From positions 29,642,046-29,706,045 of the forward strand of contig CM074179.1 of NCBI GenBank assembly GCA_037179385.1: a DNA stretch of 64,000 nucleotides. The letters run 5' to 3'. The notes beneath the pieces were generated by a model. The model had not been told where the DNA came from, did no database searches, and saw only the letters and a list, made by a program, of their open reading frames with translations. A program made the translations under genes and the position numbers. Positions 13,805-24,608 of this stretch are shown in pieces (position 1 is the first letter of the stretch; every line of letters begins with the position of its first letter). Source of the stretch: Holothuria scabra (Eukaryota; Echinodermata; Holothuroidea; Aspidochirotida; Holothuriidae).

Positions 13805-14195
13805 CAGGCCCGTAGTCAGGGGGGGGGGGCGGAGGGTTCGAACGATCCACCCCAACTTGAGAGAGGTCCATTTTTCCAGCCCTGTGTTTGAAGGGTCAGC
13901 TATGAAATTTTTTTCTTGACATATTGAGGACTAATTTCCGTTCACTTCTTCAAAGGTGGTGTACTGTGTGGAATTCCTGGCGAAAAAGGACTTCTGTTGT
14001 GTTCAAAAGCCCCCTAAAATGCTCCAGATTGCAGGAGATCTGCAGATTCCAAACTTTTCCGGGGAAGCATGCCCCAGACCCTTATCAGCTGCATGCTTAT
14101 AGCACATGCCAGCCGCCTCCGTATTTGGAAAAAGGTCCACATCTTGGAAAAAAGACCCACCCTTCCACATGGGCTGGCTACGGAGTACGGGCCTG
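13805..14195. mobile_element. MITE with CAGGCCCGTA ends
   Basis: The left end CAGGCCCGTAGTC and the right end TACGGGCCTG are inverted copies. They are flanked by the pentamer CATAC at 13800-13804 and 14196-14200. A G-tract lies immediately inside the left end. The 391-bp interior has chance open frames on both strands and no transposase motif. The 5-bp duplication, if real, differs from the 8-bp duplications of the other elements in this window. Confidence 0.6.
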
Positions 14196-14549
14196 CATAC
14201 CCATAGTAAATGGCTGATAAAATACTGGGCTATGGTTAGGGATATGGATACTGTACATACAAGCATGTGCAGGTATGACACTTCCAGGAAAGGAAACCAG
14301 TTAGTACCAATACTGTAGCTCTGAAGTTTAAACTACTGAAAAATTAACCCCGCTGGTAGGCCTTTGGTTTAAGTTGGATCACGGCCACAACGCTACTACT
14401 AGCCTACAAACATTTGCGACCTGAGCTTATATACCTCGGCTAGGCTAACTGAGACATACTGTAACTGTATTACTAAAAACTACTGTAGAACTCTTTAAAT
14501 CATGAAATCATGTCACATTAATTTTAGTGATAACTTTGCAAGTATGAAA

Positions 14550-14970
14550 TAGGGCTGTGAATGTGTAGCTATTAATCACTAAACGATTGCATGTGGAATA
14601 AATGTTTAATACAAAGCTACAAGCAATTAATAAACCGCAAAACCTGTTTTGACAGTTTTTTTTTATCTATTTGTATACTCTGCTGATCCCTTTTTTTTTT
14701 GTTAAATGGAACATTCTACTAGGCATATTTGAACCTTGTACTGTAGGCTTCAAAGTTTCAGAATAATTTGATTTTACCATGTAACAATCCACTATGTAAC
14801 ATATCAACTATATATTATTATTTCTGCATTACAATCCGTATCACTCACTACATACTGTACTGAAATTATTTTTTTTTTCTTTGTGATAAGCTAATCGCGA
14901 TTAATCGCTAAACGATCGCAAATTTTTGAGGTTAAACGTTTAGCTCTTTTGCTAAATGTTCACAGCCCTA
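14550..14970. mobile_element. hAT-type MITE, TAGGGCTGTGAA ends (8-bp TSD)
   Basis: The left terminus TAGGGCTGTGAA is matched by the right terminus TTCACAGCCCTA. Exact 8-bp duplications GTATGAAA lie at 14542-14549 and 14971-14978. Subterminal ACTAAACGATTGC / GCTAAACGATCGC sequences are similar. At 421 bp it has no coding capacity. Confidence 0.88.
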
Positions 14971-14999
14971 GTATGAAATCTAGAAACATCAAAAGTCGA

Positions 15000-16549
15000 T
15001 CCACGCATGGTGTATCAGATGTATCTGGGTGTGTGTTAATACGGCAATGATTTCTTACAAATTACCTATGTATCTACAACATAAAACTCTTTAAGATGTT
15101 TCAGCTGACACATTAACTTACAAAGTTACAGGCTACAGCCTACAAACATTTGCAAGCCTATACCCAGGCCTAAGTTAGGCAAAGCTAAATGATAACTCAT
15201 TTCTTTATTAATATTAGCCTATCGTTAGGCCTCGGCTAGCCTTTAACAACTTAGGCCTACAGTAGGCCTATTAACATTAAATAGCCTAGCCTAGGCCTAC
15301 GCCTGTCTCCACATGAAAACAAAACAATATTTTATTTGGTAAATCCTGGGAAATATAGGCCTACTCCAATAACTCATTACGAGGCCTACTACTTCTTCTT
15401 CTTATTACTTATTAGGCCTACTTATGACATGTTTCTATTAAATACTACTAATAGTACTAGCCTACATAACAACACTAGTATCACTGTTCCTACTCTTACC
15501 GAAACATGGCACGGTTTAACTAAGCCTAACGTTAGGCTTGGCCGGCCTAAACCTTACGATAAACTTACACCCCACACCGTACCGAATCAGAAACAAAAGG
15601 TGGGGCCTATTTACCCGGACGTCCGGCTCTATTGTGAGAGATTTTGTCTTATTGACCCGGACGTAACTTCTCATTTTGGAAGAGCGCCACCACTTTGACC
15701 CTGTACTTCAACATTTACTCCAACACAAACCGGACGTAATGTGTGTAACGTTAGTGCCTTGGACTAGATAAGTGAGAATTTAAGGCACTTTCTCAGTCTT
15801 TCATTTGCAGCATAACTGTTTTACAATGTCCATTGATACATGCAAGGGTTGTTTGCTTTTGGATAACTCATTCCACTGAATCATGGTTCCTCCACTTAGA
15901 AGTTAGACCACTTCAGCTAGGCCTAACTGTGTACTGTGCAAGCTGCCTGCAAGTAACTTGCAAGTGTAACGTTAAAGTACTGTAGTACACACTATTATCC
16001 TATGTATACATCTTACGCACAGCTAATAGTCTACGTCCGGGACAATTATCAATTTCATTCGGTAATGGAGCCGGACGCGTCCGGGTCAATAGCCACGACG
16101 GAAACAAAACTCTACTTATTTTCGTTGAACTAAAACCCCCCACTTTCTTTAATACTTAACCAAAAAAACTTACCTATTCTTGCCTCACTTCTTTAGACCA
16201 ACAGTGATAACCAGTGTTAGACCATTGTTATCACATTCTATCGCACCAAGTTCTCTCCAGCACAGTGACAGCACAATATAACTCGACCCATACACTACTA
16301 CATACACAATACGACTCAGTCCTGTATTCCTTTTGTCCTATAGAACATATATTACATAGAAGCACCTTACTACCGATGACATATTCCAAATCGTCATATC
16401 TCCACTTCCGCAAATACACGAAACGCGTACGTATACTACCTACCATTTACGTACAACGTTACTGTTAGGATTACTTCCTTGAACCCCATGCAAAACACAT
16501 TGTCAACCAATAACAAATCAGTTCTTGATAACACACCTCTGTGATCCTT
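15000..16549. other. No gene recognised; AGGCCT-rich sequence
   Basis: Between about 15160 and 15560 the hexamer AGGCCT, usually within TAGGCCTA, recurs many times. The open frame at 15336-15698 (120 codons) crosses this zone but has biased, repetitive composition and no recognisable domain, so I do not call it a gene. The rest shows nothing I can assign. Confidence 0.45.
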
Positions 16550-16742
16550 GTTCTAAAAATAGACACCGCTCACGCGATTTTTCAATCAAAATTAACCATT
16601 TTAACACCCTTACCAAAGGTTAGCGACCTTCAATAAATGATATACATTGTAAAACAACATTCCCCACAACTTACACAGCATCACATACCCATGGAACCGC
16701 CCGTCTCGGAGGAGTTAGCGGTAATTCCTAATTTTCGACTCC
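16550..16742 (+). repeat. Dispersed repeat, partner of 12135-12312
   Basis: This is the second copy of the block described at 12135-12312, in the same orientation and diverged by scattered substitutions and small indels. Confidence 0.65.
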
Positions 16743-18081
16743 TGTGGCGACTGCTATAGTTGCGGCTGCCTGCCGCAACTAAAAACAACAAAGCAACGGT
16801 ACTGGAATATGTCCATTCGTTCAGGGATCTGTCACTTTTGGGCATGACCTTCAAGAAGAGAAGCCTACATCTGGGTCAAACTGCCCGTGTCTGGTCGATA
16901 AACTAAACCCATATATAGCTACAAGTCAAAGTACTGGGACCGGCGTACGTGCACTTCAAACCTGAAGGGAACTGCCCTTAGTAACACTGTCAGCTGCTGG
17001 CTTTCCTCAAATCGTCTTCGCGGTGAGATATGAAAGAATTATTACTTTATTTAGATTACAGACAAGGGAGTTGCTAACCGAACGTGACCTCCGTGAAAGG
17101 TCTAGTAATTCGTGTTTGAGAGTGAAAGTACTACATACAGTAGGCCCAGCTAGTTATCGTCGTTTGTTTTATAACAGAAGGATTAGTAACTCAGAGGAAA
17201 GAAGTTGAGACTGTATAGTTTTGTGACAACTACGAACCTATACATATGTGTTTATCTGTTATAGCGGAATCGACAAGTTGAAGTTTAAATGGTAAGCAGG
17301 CAGTGTCCATAGACAGTTCTTCGGTGCGCCGTATGAAAGAGAAAATCTACAGGAAATAATGCTCTGGTTGGATGTCTTCCTATTTATTTTCACACCAGCT
17401 TGTCTTGGAAATATCGTTGTTTGGAACTGGTTTTTCAGTGATGAACAAAAAGCCTGAATAGGCCTAAAGATCATAACATAGGCTCTTTGCCGGATCTTAA
17501 CAACTTTAGAGGGGAACAATTGGTAAAAAATAAATGCCGTAAAGAAGTGTTTCACCAACTTATGCGAATCATGATATTCTTCATAGTTCGGCAACCGCCA
17601 GTTTACTCTGTGTTAGATCTAGATCGATAAAGCCAACCTGTCATGGACGATGATTTGATTTAGCCGGCAATAGGCAACCAGGTCTACAAGGGCCCGCAAG
17701 AGTGAACTATCACGCAAGAGTCGGCACAACGACATTATAAATTTGAATTACTTTCAACTTCGAAGGTTAGCTCATATCTCTGATCTGGTTAACATGTTTC
17801 TCATCGATCAACAGAGACCGATGAAAGTATCTTGAGTGAGACGCTGTGTGTACAAATACGGGTTTATCTTCATTATTTCATTGACTATATAGCTGTATAG
17901 TGACTGTGCTATTTACGTGCTGAAAAACGGACACGGCCAGACGGTGAAAAGATTCATAATCCATGGCCGAAATCCCAAAAGACTGAATACCAACATTACC
18001 CACATAAACGGAAACCAGTGGAACTATAATACCACTCCCGAAGAGCCACGTCAGTCCCTAAAAATTCTAAGTAAGCTGAAC
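16743..18081. other. No gene recognised; host sequence of the 18-kb hAT insertion
   Basis: No conserved exon is visible. The frame at 17917-18089 (starting MLKNGHGQTVKRFIIHG) runs into the hAT element, and its original continuation resumes at 20083 after the element. The short motif CGAAGAGCCAC occurs on both sides (about 18039 and 20130), so the target was probably a repeat or an old gene remnant. I cannot name it. Confidence 0.4.
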
Positions 18082-18089
18082 TCGCCAAT

Positions 18090-20074
18090 CAGTGGCGTAG
18101 CTACTGGGGGGGGGGGGGCAGGGGGGGGTGCCCCCCCTGGAAAAAATTTTTGGGGAAATTTGATGGAAATGGGGAAATTTGATGAATCTTCTTATTATTA
18201 CAAAAATTTCTCAGAATTTTTGTTAGAATAAGAAATTGTGAGACATTTCAAATACATAATTCGTATTTTCATGCAACAAATTAACTCAGATTTCGTCAGT
18301 GTCTCAGGAACCGGCCCAATTCGCGTTCCACTGAAATGCCATCGTCGCGTAGCAGATTGAATGTTCTCTTGTGCTTGTATACGCACGGGGGTTATGATCA
18401 GTGCATTTCAGTGCACAGGAAGCTGTTATTCGGGTGATACTTTGGGAATTCATTAGTAAAAGGATGTGAAAACTGACAAGTCACTACCGTAGACCCCCGA
18501 GGTTGTTATGTTCTTCTACAAGCTAGCAGTAGCTGTACGATTTTACTCTCTGTACATAACGATGGATCGGGCTGAAACAATCCATGGCCAACGATAAACT
18601 TTAAGTTAATCTAGAAATTAGAATTAACGGGAACCGTTGGCACACTTAGATTTTGTTACTTAGCCTTATCCTTGGAAACTTACAAGCTAATTCGGGAAAA
18701 TAGCTTTCTGCTCACTTTGAGTGTTTCAATAAATGGACAATGAGTACCTATTCTACACATAACGGACTGCTTTTCTCACAGGATATCCTGTGTGATCGAG
18801 CCACTATTAGGCCTACTTAGTGTTGTGCGAAGAAGACACCATTGGGCCATGCCCCCCTCACTGATGTCATTTTTTCTTTGTTCTTAAAAGTGCGTAGTCT
18901 AACTTTATTAACACAGATTTTACTTCAAAAGATATCATATGTGGCACCAGAATGCTTACAAGGACACCCAATTTTTCAAAATTTTTCAAAGGGGAAGGAT
19001 TGTCCTTGCAAGGTCTTTCAGTGATGACAATTTTTTTAATTCCTACAAATAGACCTAGGCAAATTCTGTCAAATTCCAATTTTTACTTAAAAAGGTAGAC
19101 TCTATTTCCCACTGGTGGCATCGATAAAAAAGACTACATGTTTAGATTCTCTTTACAAGCATAAATACGCTATTTTAACCATCTGAGGGTCTGATTTTTC
19201 GAAATTTTCTTTACGCTCCGCGCCAGCCAATGGTGGCGCTTCGCTCGGTCTTTTGGGCAAAATTACATATATGGAGTAAAATTAGCTCTTAACTCTCTGA
19301 TCACTTTGCAGTTTGCGAACATATTTTGAAGTGAGCATTTTATTGCAAACGACAGAGGAAGAAATCGACTGGCTAGATTCTTCGTATTAGCCTGGAAAAT
19401 GCTATTTCCGGCCATCTAAGGGGTCTGATTTTTCCAAATTTTCTCTACGCTCCGCGCCAACTAATGGTGGCGCTCCGCTTAGATAATCTTTATGACAAAA
19501 TAACATTTTGTGACCAAGAAAAACCATAAATACCGATCAATGCTCTTTTATTTGGACTTCTAAAAGTGTGCAAATTTAATGACAAGTTTTACTTCGTAAG
19601 GTAGCATAAATGGCATAAAAGTGCATGTAAAGACACAAAAGTTTCAGTTTTATCCTCATGAACCACCACGATTCAACCATTAACACTGTTCCTGTCAAAG
19701 TCGAAAATCTTGCACCATTTTGCATGTAGGCTACTTGTAAACGTGAAATAATTTCCGGACACCCCTCCCCTTAGACCATACTGCATGCCCCCCCCCCCCC
19801 TTCAGAGAAATCCTGCATACGCCACTGCTTTAGTACATACAAATAAACCAGATATTGTTTACCAAAATAATACACTTTGTTATTTCCGATTGCTCTATGT
19901 TATACTTTAAGATTAAAATGCAGGTAACATTACAAAATGTCAAGGTAATGTTGTTATTCTTGTAAGTTTGCATATTTTATATGAAATACATACACATTGA
20001 CCGGGAAAAGTTTTGGGGAAATTTCATACCTTTGCCCCCCCCCCCCCCTGGAAAAAATCCTAGCTACGCCACTG
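18090..20074 (+). mobile_element. 2-kb hAT-type element, copy 1 (8-bp TSD)
   Basis: The ends are CAGTGGCGTAGCTA and TAGCTACGCCACTG, each followed inward by a G- or C-tract. Exact 8-bp duplications TCGCCAAT flank it at 18082-18089 and 20075-20082. The same sequence lies in opposite orientation at 24609-26695. No transposase frame is present, so it is non-autonomous. A smaller hAT-like element with its own ends appears nested at about 18818-19827. The motif with GCTCCGCGCC and TGGCG next to each other occurs twice inside, near 19215 and 19447. Confidence 0.9.
18818..19827 (+). mobile_element. Nested hAT-like element inside copy 1
   Basis: The right end reads AAATCCTGCATACGCCACTG. The left end is degraded (TAGTGTTGTGCG), but the corresponding position in copy 2 (25878) keeps TTCGTACGCCACTA. 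Both nested copies span 1010 bp, so this element entered the outer one before the outer one multiplied. No matching target duplication is visible. Confidence 0.5.
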
Positions 20075-20082
20075 TCGCCAAT

Positions 20083-20569
20083 CGAAAAACGAAACACCAC
20101 CTTCCCATAGAAAACCACGAACACTGCTCACGAAGAGCCACAACCACCAAACAAGTAGCTGCCTCGAAGGGCCACCATCCGAAAGGCTCGCGAGGGGTCG
20201 GTGTCCACTTTTGCCATTTTACAGTATAATGACTAGTATGACAATCGAGAGACTTCAGTCAGTACAGTAGTTTCTGTATTCTGAAGATTCCTATGATGAG
20301 ATACGCTTGGGAGCAACGTACAGCGCTGAAAAAGGCCGGTAGGCTTAAATAATTTCATTTTTATTTGCCGAATGGAGGAATGACATTCTGCATTCGCCAC
20401 CGTTCTAAATACAATCCGGAAGTTCAAAATTTTTATCACCATACATAGTCCAGCAAGGAAAAATAAAATGTTTTTTAAAAGGAAAAGTTATGAGAAGTGT
20501 GGTTTAGGACTGGGTAATAAAACTGAGCTAAAACAAGGAAATGAAAAGCGACATCAGAGCACATGAATT
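20083..20569. other. No gene recognised
   Basis: This is the continuation of the sequence split by the 18-kb hAT element. The first 150 bp resemble the left flank in composition. Nothing else can be assigned. Confidence 0.4.
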
Positions 20570-20905
20570 CAGGGTTCTAGCCAGGAAAAATGCCCAACCG
20601 AGTGGGAGTTTATTGACATTATGTCATTCTCACGTAATGCTGGCCATATCTCAAGATCTAAATGACATAGTCTGTGGTCAGTTACATGATTTTTCGTTAT
20701 TGACAATACCAGTACAATCATTCAATTGGATGTTATGTATCTGATACTGTGTATCCTAATGTAAATTACACTATGAGTGTGATAAAAATCAAACTGGACA
20801 ATGACGTTCAAACTGGGTGCTGAAATTTCAAACTGGGTGCTGACTCAAAAAAGTAAATTCAAACTGGGTGCAGCACCCAGTTTGAATGGCCTGGCTAGAA
20901 CCCTG
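20570..20905. mobile_element. MITE with CAGGGTTCTAGCCAGG ends
   Basis: A perfect 16-bp inverted pair bounds the element: CAGGGTTCTAGCCAGG on the left and CCTGGCTAGAACCCTG on the right. Inside the right part, CAAACTGGGTGCT is repeated. A perfect 15-bp inverted repeat around a single base occupies 20857-20887 (CAAACTGGGTGC, then its complement). No clear target duplication was found. Confidence 0.7.
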
Positions 20906-21894
20906 TCAGAATACTAGCATTATTTCCTACTTCGATTTGGAATTGGTTGATACGATACTCAAGTACACTAGGTCCGGCCTGCCAACGGATACTCAGCATG
21001 AAAACTGTCTTGTCGGGGTCACAGCCTCGGGTAGAAAAGCATAACGTTATGAACATTTTAAGCCTAAGATTTCGCCAATTCATCGCACAAAGGTAAGCAA
21101 CGCAAACATGTTTACTTGCCTATTTGTACTCAAATGATATACTGTTTACCGTATCTTTCCTACCAGTCTGTATTGGGAGGAAATTTCACATCCCGCACCC
21201 GTGAGCTGGTTTTCAGTTCGTATGATGGGAACGGATGTATCCCCCTTTTAAATAAATTTGGTTCAAAATCATTGTTTTGATTAGAATATGGGGTGAAACG
21301 GGGCTATGGACCGTTCTTTTCCAACCTTTCCTAATTACGATAAAAGTGTAGGGAAGGTTTTATTGTGGATCTAGGCCAATTTAAAAAAAAAGCTGATTGG
21401 TCCACTGGCCCAGTTCTTTCATATCCATCCCAAAAGACCCAAGAAGCCCTCTGTGGGCTGGGGTGTAGGATATGCATACGGTATTTCCTGCCTGTCTCAA
21501 GAGGCGAGTAAATGGAAGGACTTGTACGGTTTCTAACGGGTTGTACCATTTTTGAAACCGCATTTAAACTTAAGTTTTATCTAATTGACGGTGTATAACA
21601 CATTCGTGTGGTTTGTCGATAAATCCCATCTAACTCCATCCTACGAGTTCGAAAAAGAGAGAAAAAAGGACCCGCCACCTGCACAGCACTGCAGTTTTGT
21701 CACAAAGTATAAGATCGACATTTCAGCAGTGATCAACATTATAGGGAATTATAACACTATGCCTCCTGCAACTTTACTAAGCTGATCATAATGACGTGAT
21801 TTTGTATACATATATCTGATGTATTTCTAAAACAGGCTATAACGTTTCTTTAAAAATTAATTTTTAAATTAAATTTTTCAAAAGTCCCCCGACA
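20906..21894. other. No gene recognised
   Basis: Overlapping minus-strand frames near 21331-21563 have no domain signature and no splice context. No terminal-repeat pair was found. Confidence 0.4.
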
Positions 21895-22144
21895 CTCTGG
21901 CAAAATGTCAGGGGCGAAACCAAAATAATACTCCCGACGGAGCCCTGCTCTCTAAAAGAGTTACATACGCTTCCTAAAGGAGCTATATGTCCCTGAAGGA
22001 CACAAACTTGACCAACCTCTCAACCTTCTGTCAGATCTCTATTTATATCATGGGTCTGTTATGAGCGGTCCCGTTCTACAATGACTGAAAATTAAGTTAA
22101 CGCAGAATGTCAAATAGGGTTTCGCTCCTGGCATTTCGCTAGAT
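21895..22144. repeat. Candidate MITE with GGCGAAACC-type inverted ends
   Basis: TCTGGCAAAATGTCAGGGGC near 21896 is inverted, with several mismatches, relative to GGTTTCGCTCCTGGCATTTC near 22118. Target duplications are not apparent, so the boundaries and class are uncertain. Confidence 0.4.
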
Positions 22145-22189
22145 TGTTGTGGACATTGGTTAAAGCACCTTTATAGATGTCAACGCTTT

Positions 22190-22680
22190 ATATGGAAAAG
22201 GAGCGAATTATTCAGAACTGGGCTATGCATTATCGAGCTGGTACCAGTACAACCTTTGTAGTTGCAGCCCCTATGTATGTTCGCGATTTGACAAATGCGC
22301 GCTATTTCAAGACTACTGGTTACCGGGCTTGTACCAGTACAACCGTTACAGTTGCACTCTCTTTTTATGACAAAGAAGTATTTTTCAAGAATAGGCTATG
22401 GATTATCGGTTTTCAGTACAGCTTTTACAGCTGCAGCCTATATGTAGGCCCGTGATTTGACAAATGAGTGCATTATTCACTGCATGGTTACTGGGCTTGT
22501 ACCAGTACAACCTTTATAGGTGCAACCGATGTAAGCTGATAAGCCCTTGGTGTGGCACATGAACGCATTATTCAAGACTACCTGTAGAACATGAACAAAA
22601 GCTTAGATGATCTGAGAGCGCGTTATTACAGATTAGCGGTAATGGTATGGGCTTTGTACCAGTACAACCTTGATAACTTC
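22190..22680 (+). repeat. Degenerate tandem repeat, 80-90-bp unit
   Basis: The core TACCAGTACAACC, with close variants, recurs near 22242, 22332, 22412, 22500 and 22657. It is accompanied by GTTGCAGCC, ATGTANGTNCG-like and GATTTGACAAATG blocks. The last interval is about twice the unit, so one core has decayed. Open frames through it reflect the repeat. Confidence 0.75.
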
Positions 22681-23397
22681 GTACTTGTGTAATGAATTTC
22701 CATCTCGGTATATCCATGGCAAGTATCGCACTGTTACAAAATGGAGACTTGTCCAAAATAAAAAGTTGTGTGTTGTTGTTATATTCTTAACAATGTATAT
22801 CCAGCTTTTTGCTGTTTTCTATAATAAATTTGTTTTTTCAAAGTCACATTACTGTTTCTTGTTGAAGTCATATTTTACGCTTCTAAAATTGAAAAATGTT
22901 CATGTGTGCTTTTAAAGTTAGATATTTAATGATGAAACAGAGACTTCATTAACTGCTTCCAAACAAAATTCAATTTTTCCCTCTGAAAGTCGTTATTCTA
23001 AGGAATCATAAATAAAGTGAAATATTTTACTGGAAAAAATTATACGTTAATTTTTAAATCGATTTTTTTAAAGTAAAAACACCAATAACCCTATTTCCTA
23101 TTTTTTGAAAGTATTTCCTACGGCCTTTTTATCTGTTTTAAAAGTATTCTGTATCCCTAATGTGTCTGTAATATCGTATCGTTCACTAAAAACGGCGTAA
23201 TTAATAACCTCAAATTTTTTTCTGTTTTAATGTAGGAAAAATTAAGCCTGTCAGTAGGTTCTGAAATAAGAAGAACTATCTTGAGAAATGCCATAAAATA
23301 GTCTGTGCCATGAAGAGTCACAAGTTTTATCAGATTTTTCTCACTCTTCAAGGTTAGATATTGGGCCTTGAAGCCTCATCTGTGTACCTATCCGTCC

Positions 23398-23470
23398 GTC
23401 TGTCCGTCAATCCTTCTGTCTGTCTGTCTGTCTGTCTGTCTGACTGACTGACTATATGTGTGTGTGTGAA
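23398..23470. repeat. Tetranucleotide microsatellite (TCTG/TCCG, then GACT, TG)
   Basis: A TCTG run grades into GACT units and then into TG dinucleotides. It is a simple sequence repeat. Confidence 0.9.
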
Positions 23471-23654
23471 AAGACCTCAAGAATATGCTGGACTCATTTC
23501 GATTAATGAAAAAAAATACAAAAGACCACGGGGGACAATTTGTTGAATGTTTGCGTGGGAATGAAGGGCAACCAATAACATACTATACTGGCATTCATTC
23601 TCAGAGGCAGGCATTCATTCGTTGTCAGAGTTCGGGCAATCATATAAGGACCGT

Positions 23655-23850
23655 TTCGACATCTCATTTTGAAATTTCCGACATATGACACTGTTGACAC
23701 TCCACTCGCTCGCATAAAGTGTCAAAACCATGTCGACATCTCATTATTGATTTCGACATTTCATTTTAAAATTTAACATGTCATTTAGGAATTTAACATT
23801 TCATTTGGCAGTTCGACATGTCATTGTGAAACTCGACATCTCGCTTGTAT
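23655..23850 (+). repeat. Short-unit minisatellite, TTCGACATNTCATTT type
   Basis: Units of about 22-25 bp carrying TCGACAT, TTAACAT or a close variant, followed by TCATT, repeat from about 23658 and most densely from 23735 to 23845. Units alternate between CGACAT and TAACAT. No coding function is evident. Confidence 0.75.
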
Positions 23851-24608
23851 CTTCGGTATTTATGACACAAGGCGCGCTCCGTACCTGGCACCGCAATTTG
23901 TGACAGTTTATTTCATCTCACTTATTTTAACTCGGCTAAAGGCGTTCAGCTGAGCTATTGGTTGCTTGCACAGGTAACGTCTGCCACCATTTTGCCGTGT
24001 GTTTGATTGCCTAGCATGTGGCTATTTTTCCGTAGGTTTGGTTAAAATTTGGTAGACGTGTAAGCGAAGATAACACAGTGCTGTTTTCATACATTTCCTT
24101 TCATAAAGTTCCAAATGTCCTCAAATAAAAGCTCGTGACTTTTAAAATGTCTGGTGTGAGAACATCAATTCGTCGACCTCACATGGGCACCGATTTGGGG
24201 GACAGGGGGACATGTCCCCCTTTTTTTAGTGGAATGGACACTAACGTAGAAGTCCTCCTCCCACACTTTTTGTGACCTGAAACTTCATAGGTAGTTACTA
24301 CCAAAAAGACTAAGGTTATGAAAGGTGTGCTCTCCCGATTCAGATCGATTTATGTATCAATAATTACACGTTTATACCTTGTAAAACACACAAATTTTCG
24401 CGCGCCCCGTGCGCTCTCATTGATGTTCTTTTTCACTTGCATATCAAACACATTATTTGATTAAATTTAATACAAAACGAATATTTTCTCTTATAAAACG
24501 ATTCTTAATAAAAACCAGTTTGAATTTCACCAACAATGTAAGTGATAATAATTCTTAATCTATTCGCAAGAAACATATTTTGTAATCGCTATTTAGAAGG
24601 CTTTTAGG

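Noticed and set aside
14003..14318. Overlapping frames of 70-97 codons on both strands
   Set aside because: Most of the sequence lies inside the 391-bp MITE at 13805-14195; no domain is seen.
15336..15698. 120-codon plus-strand open frame
   Set aside because: It crosses an AGGCCT-rich zone, has no domain or splice context, and its length is within chance for this window.
17259..17594. 111-codon minus-strand frame as a gene
   Set aside because: No recognisable motif, no conserved splice sites and no neighbouring exons were found.
22190..22680. CRISPR array
   Set aside because: Units of 80-90 bp are degenerate throughout, without constant short repeats and unique spacers, and the DNA is from an animal.
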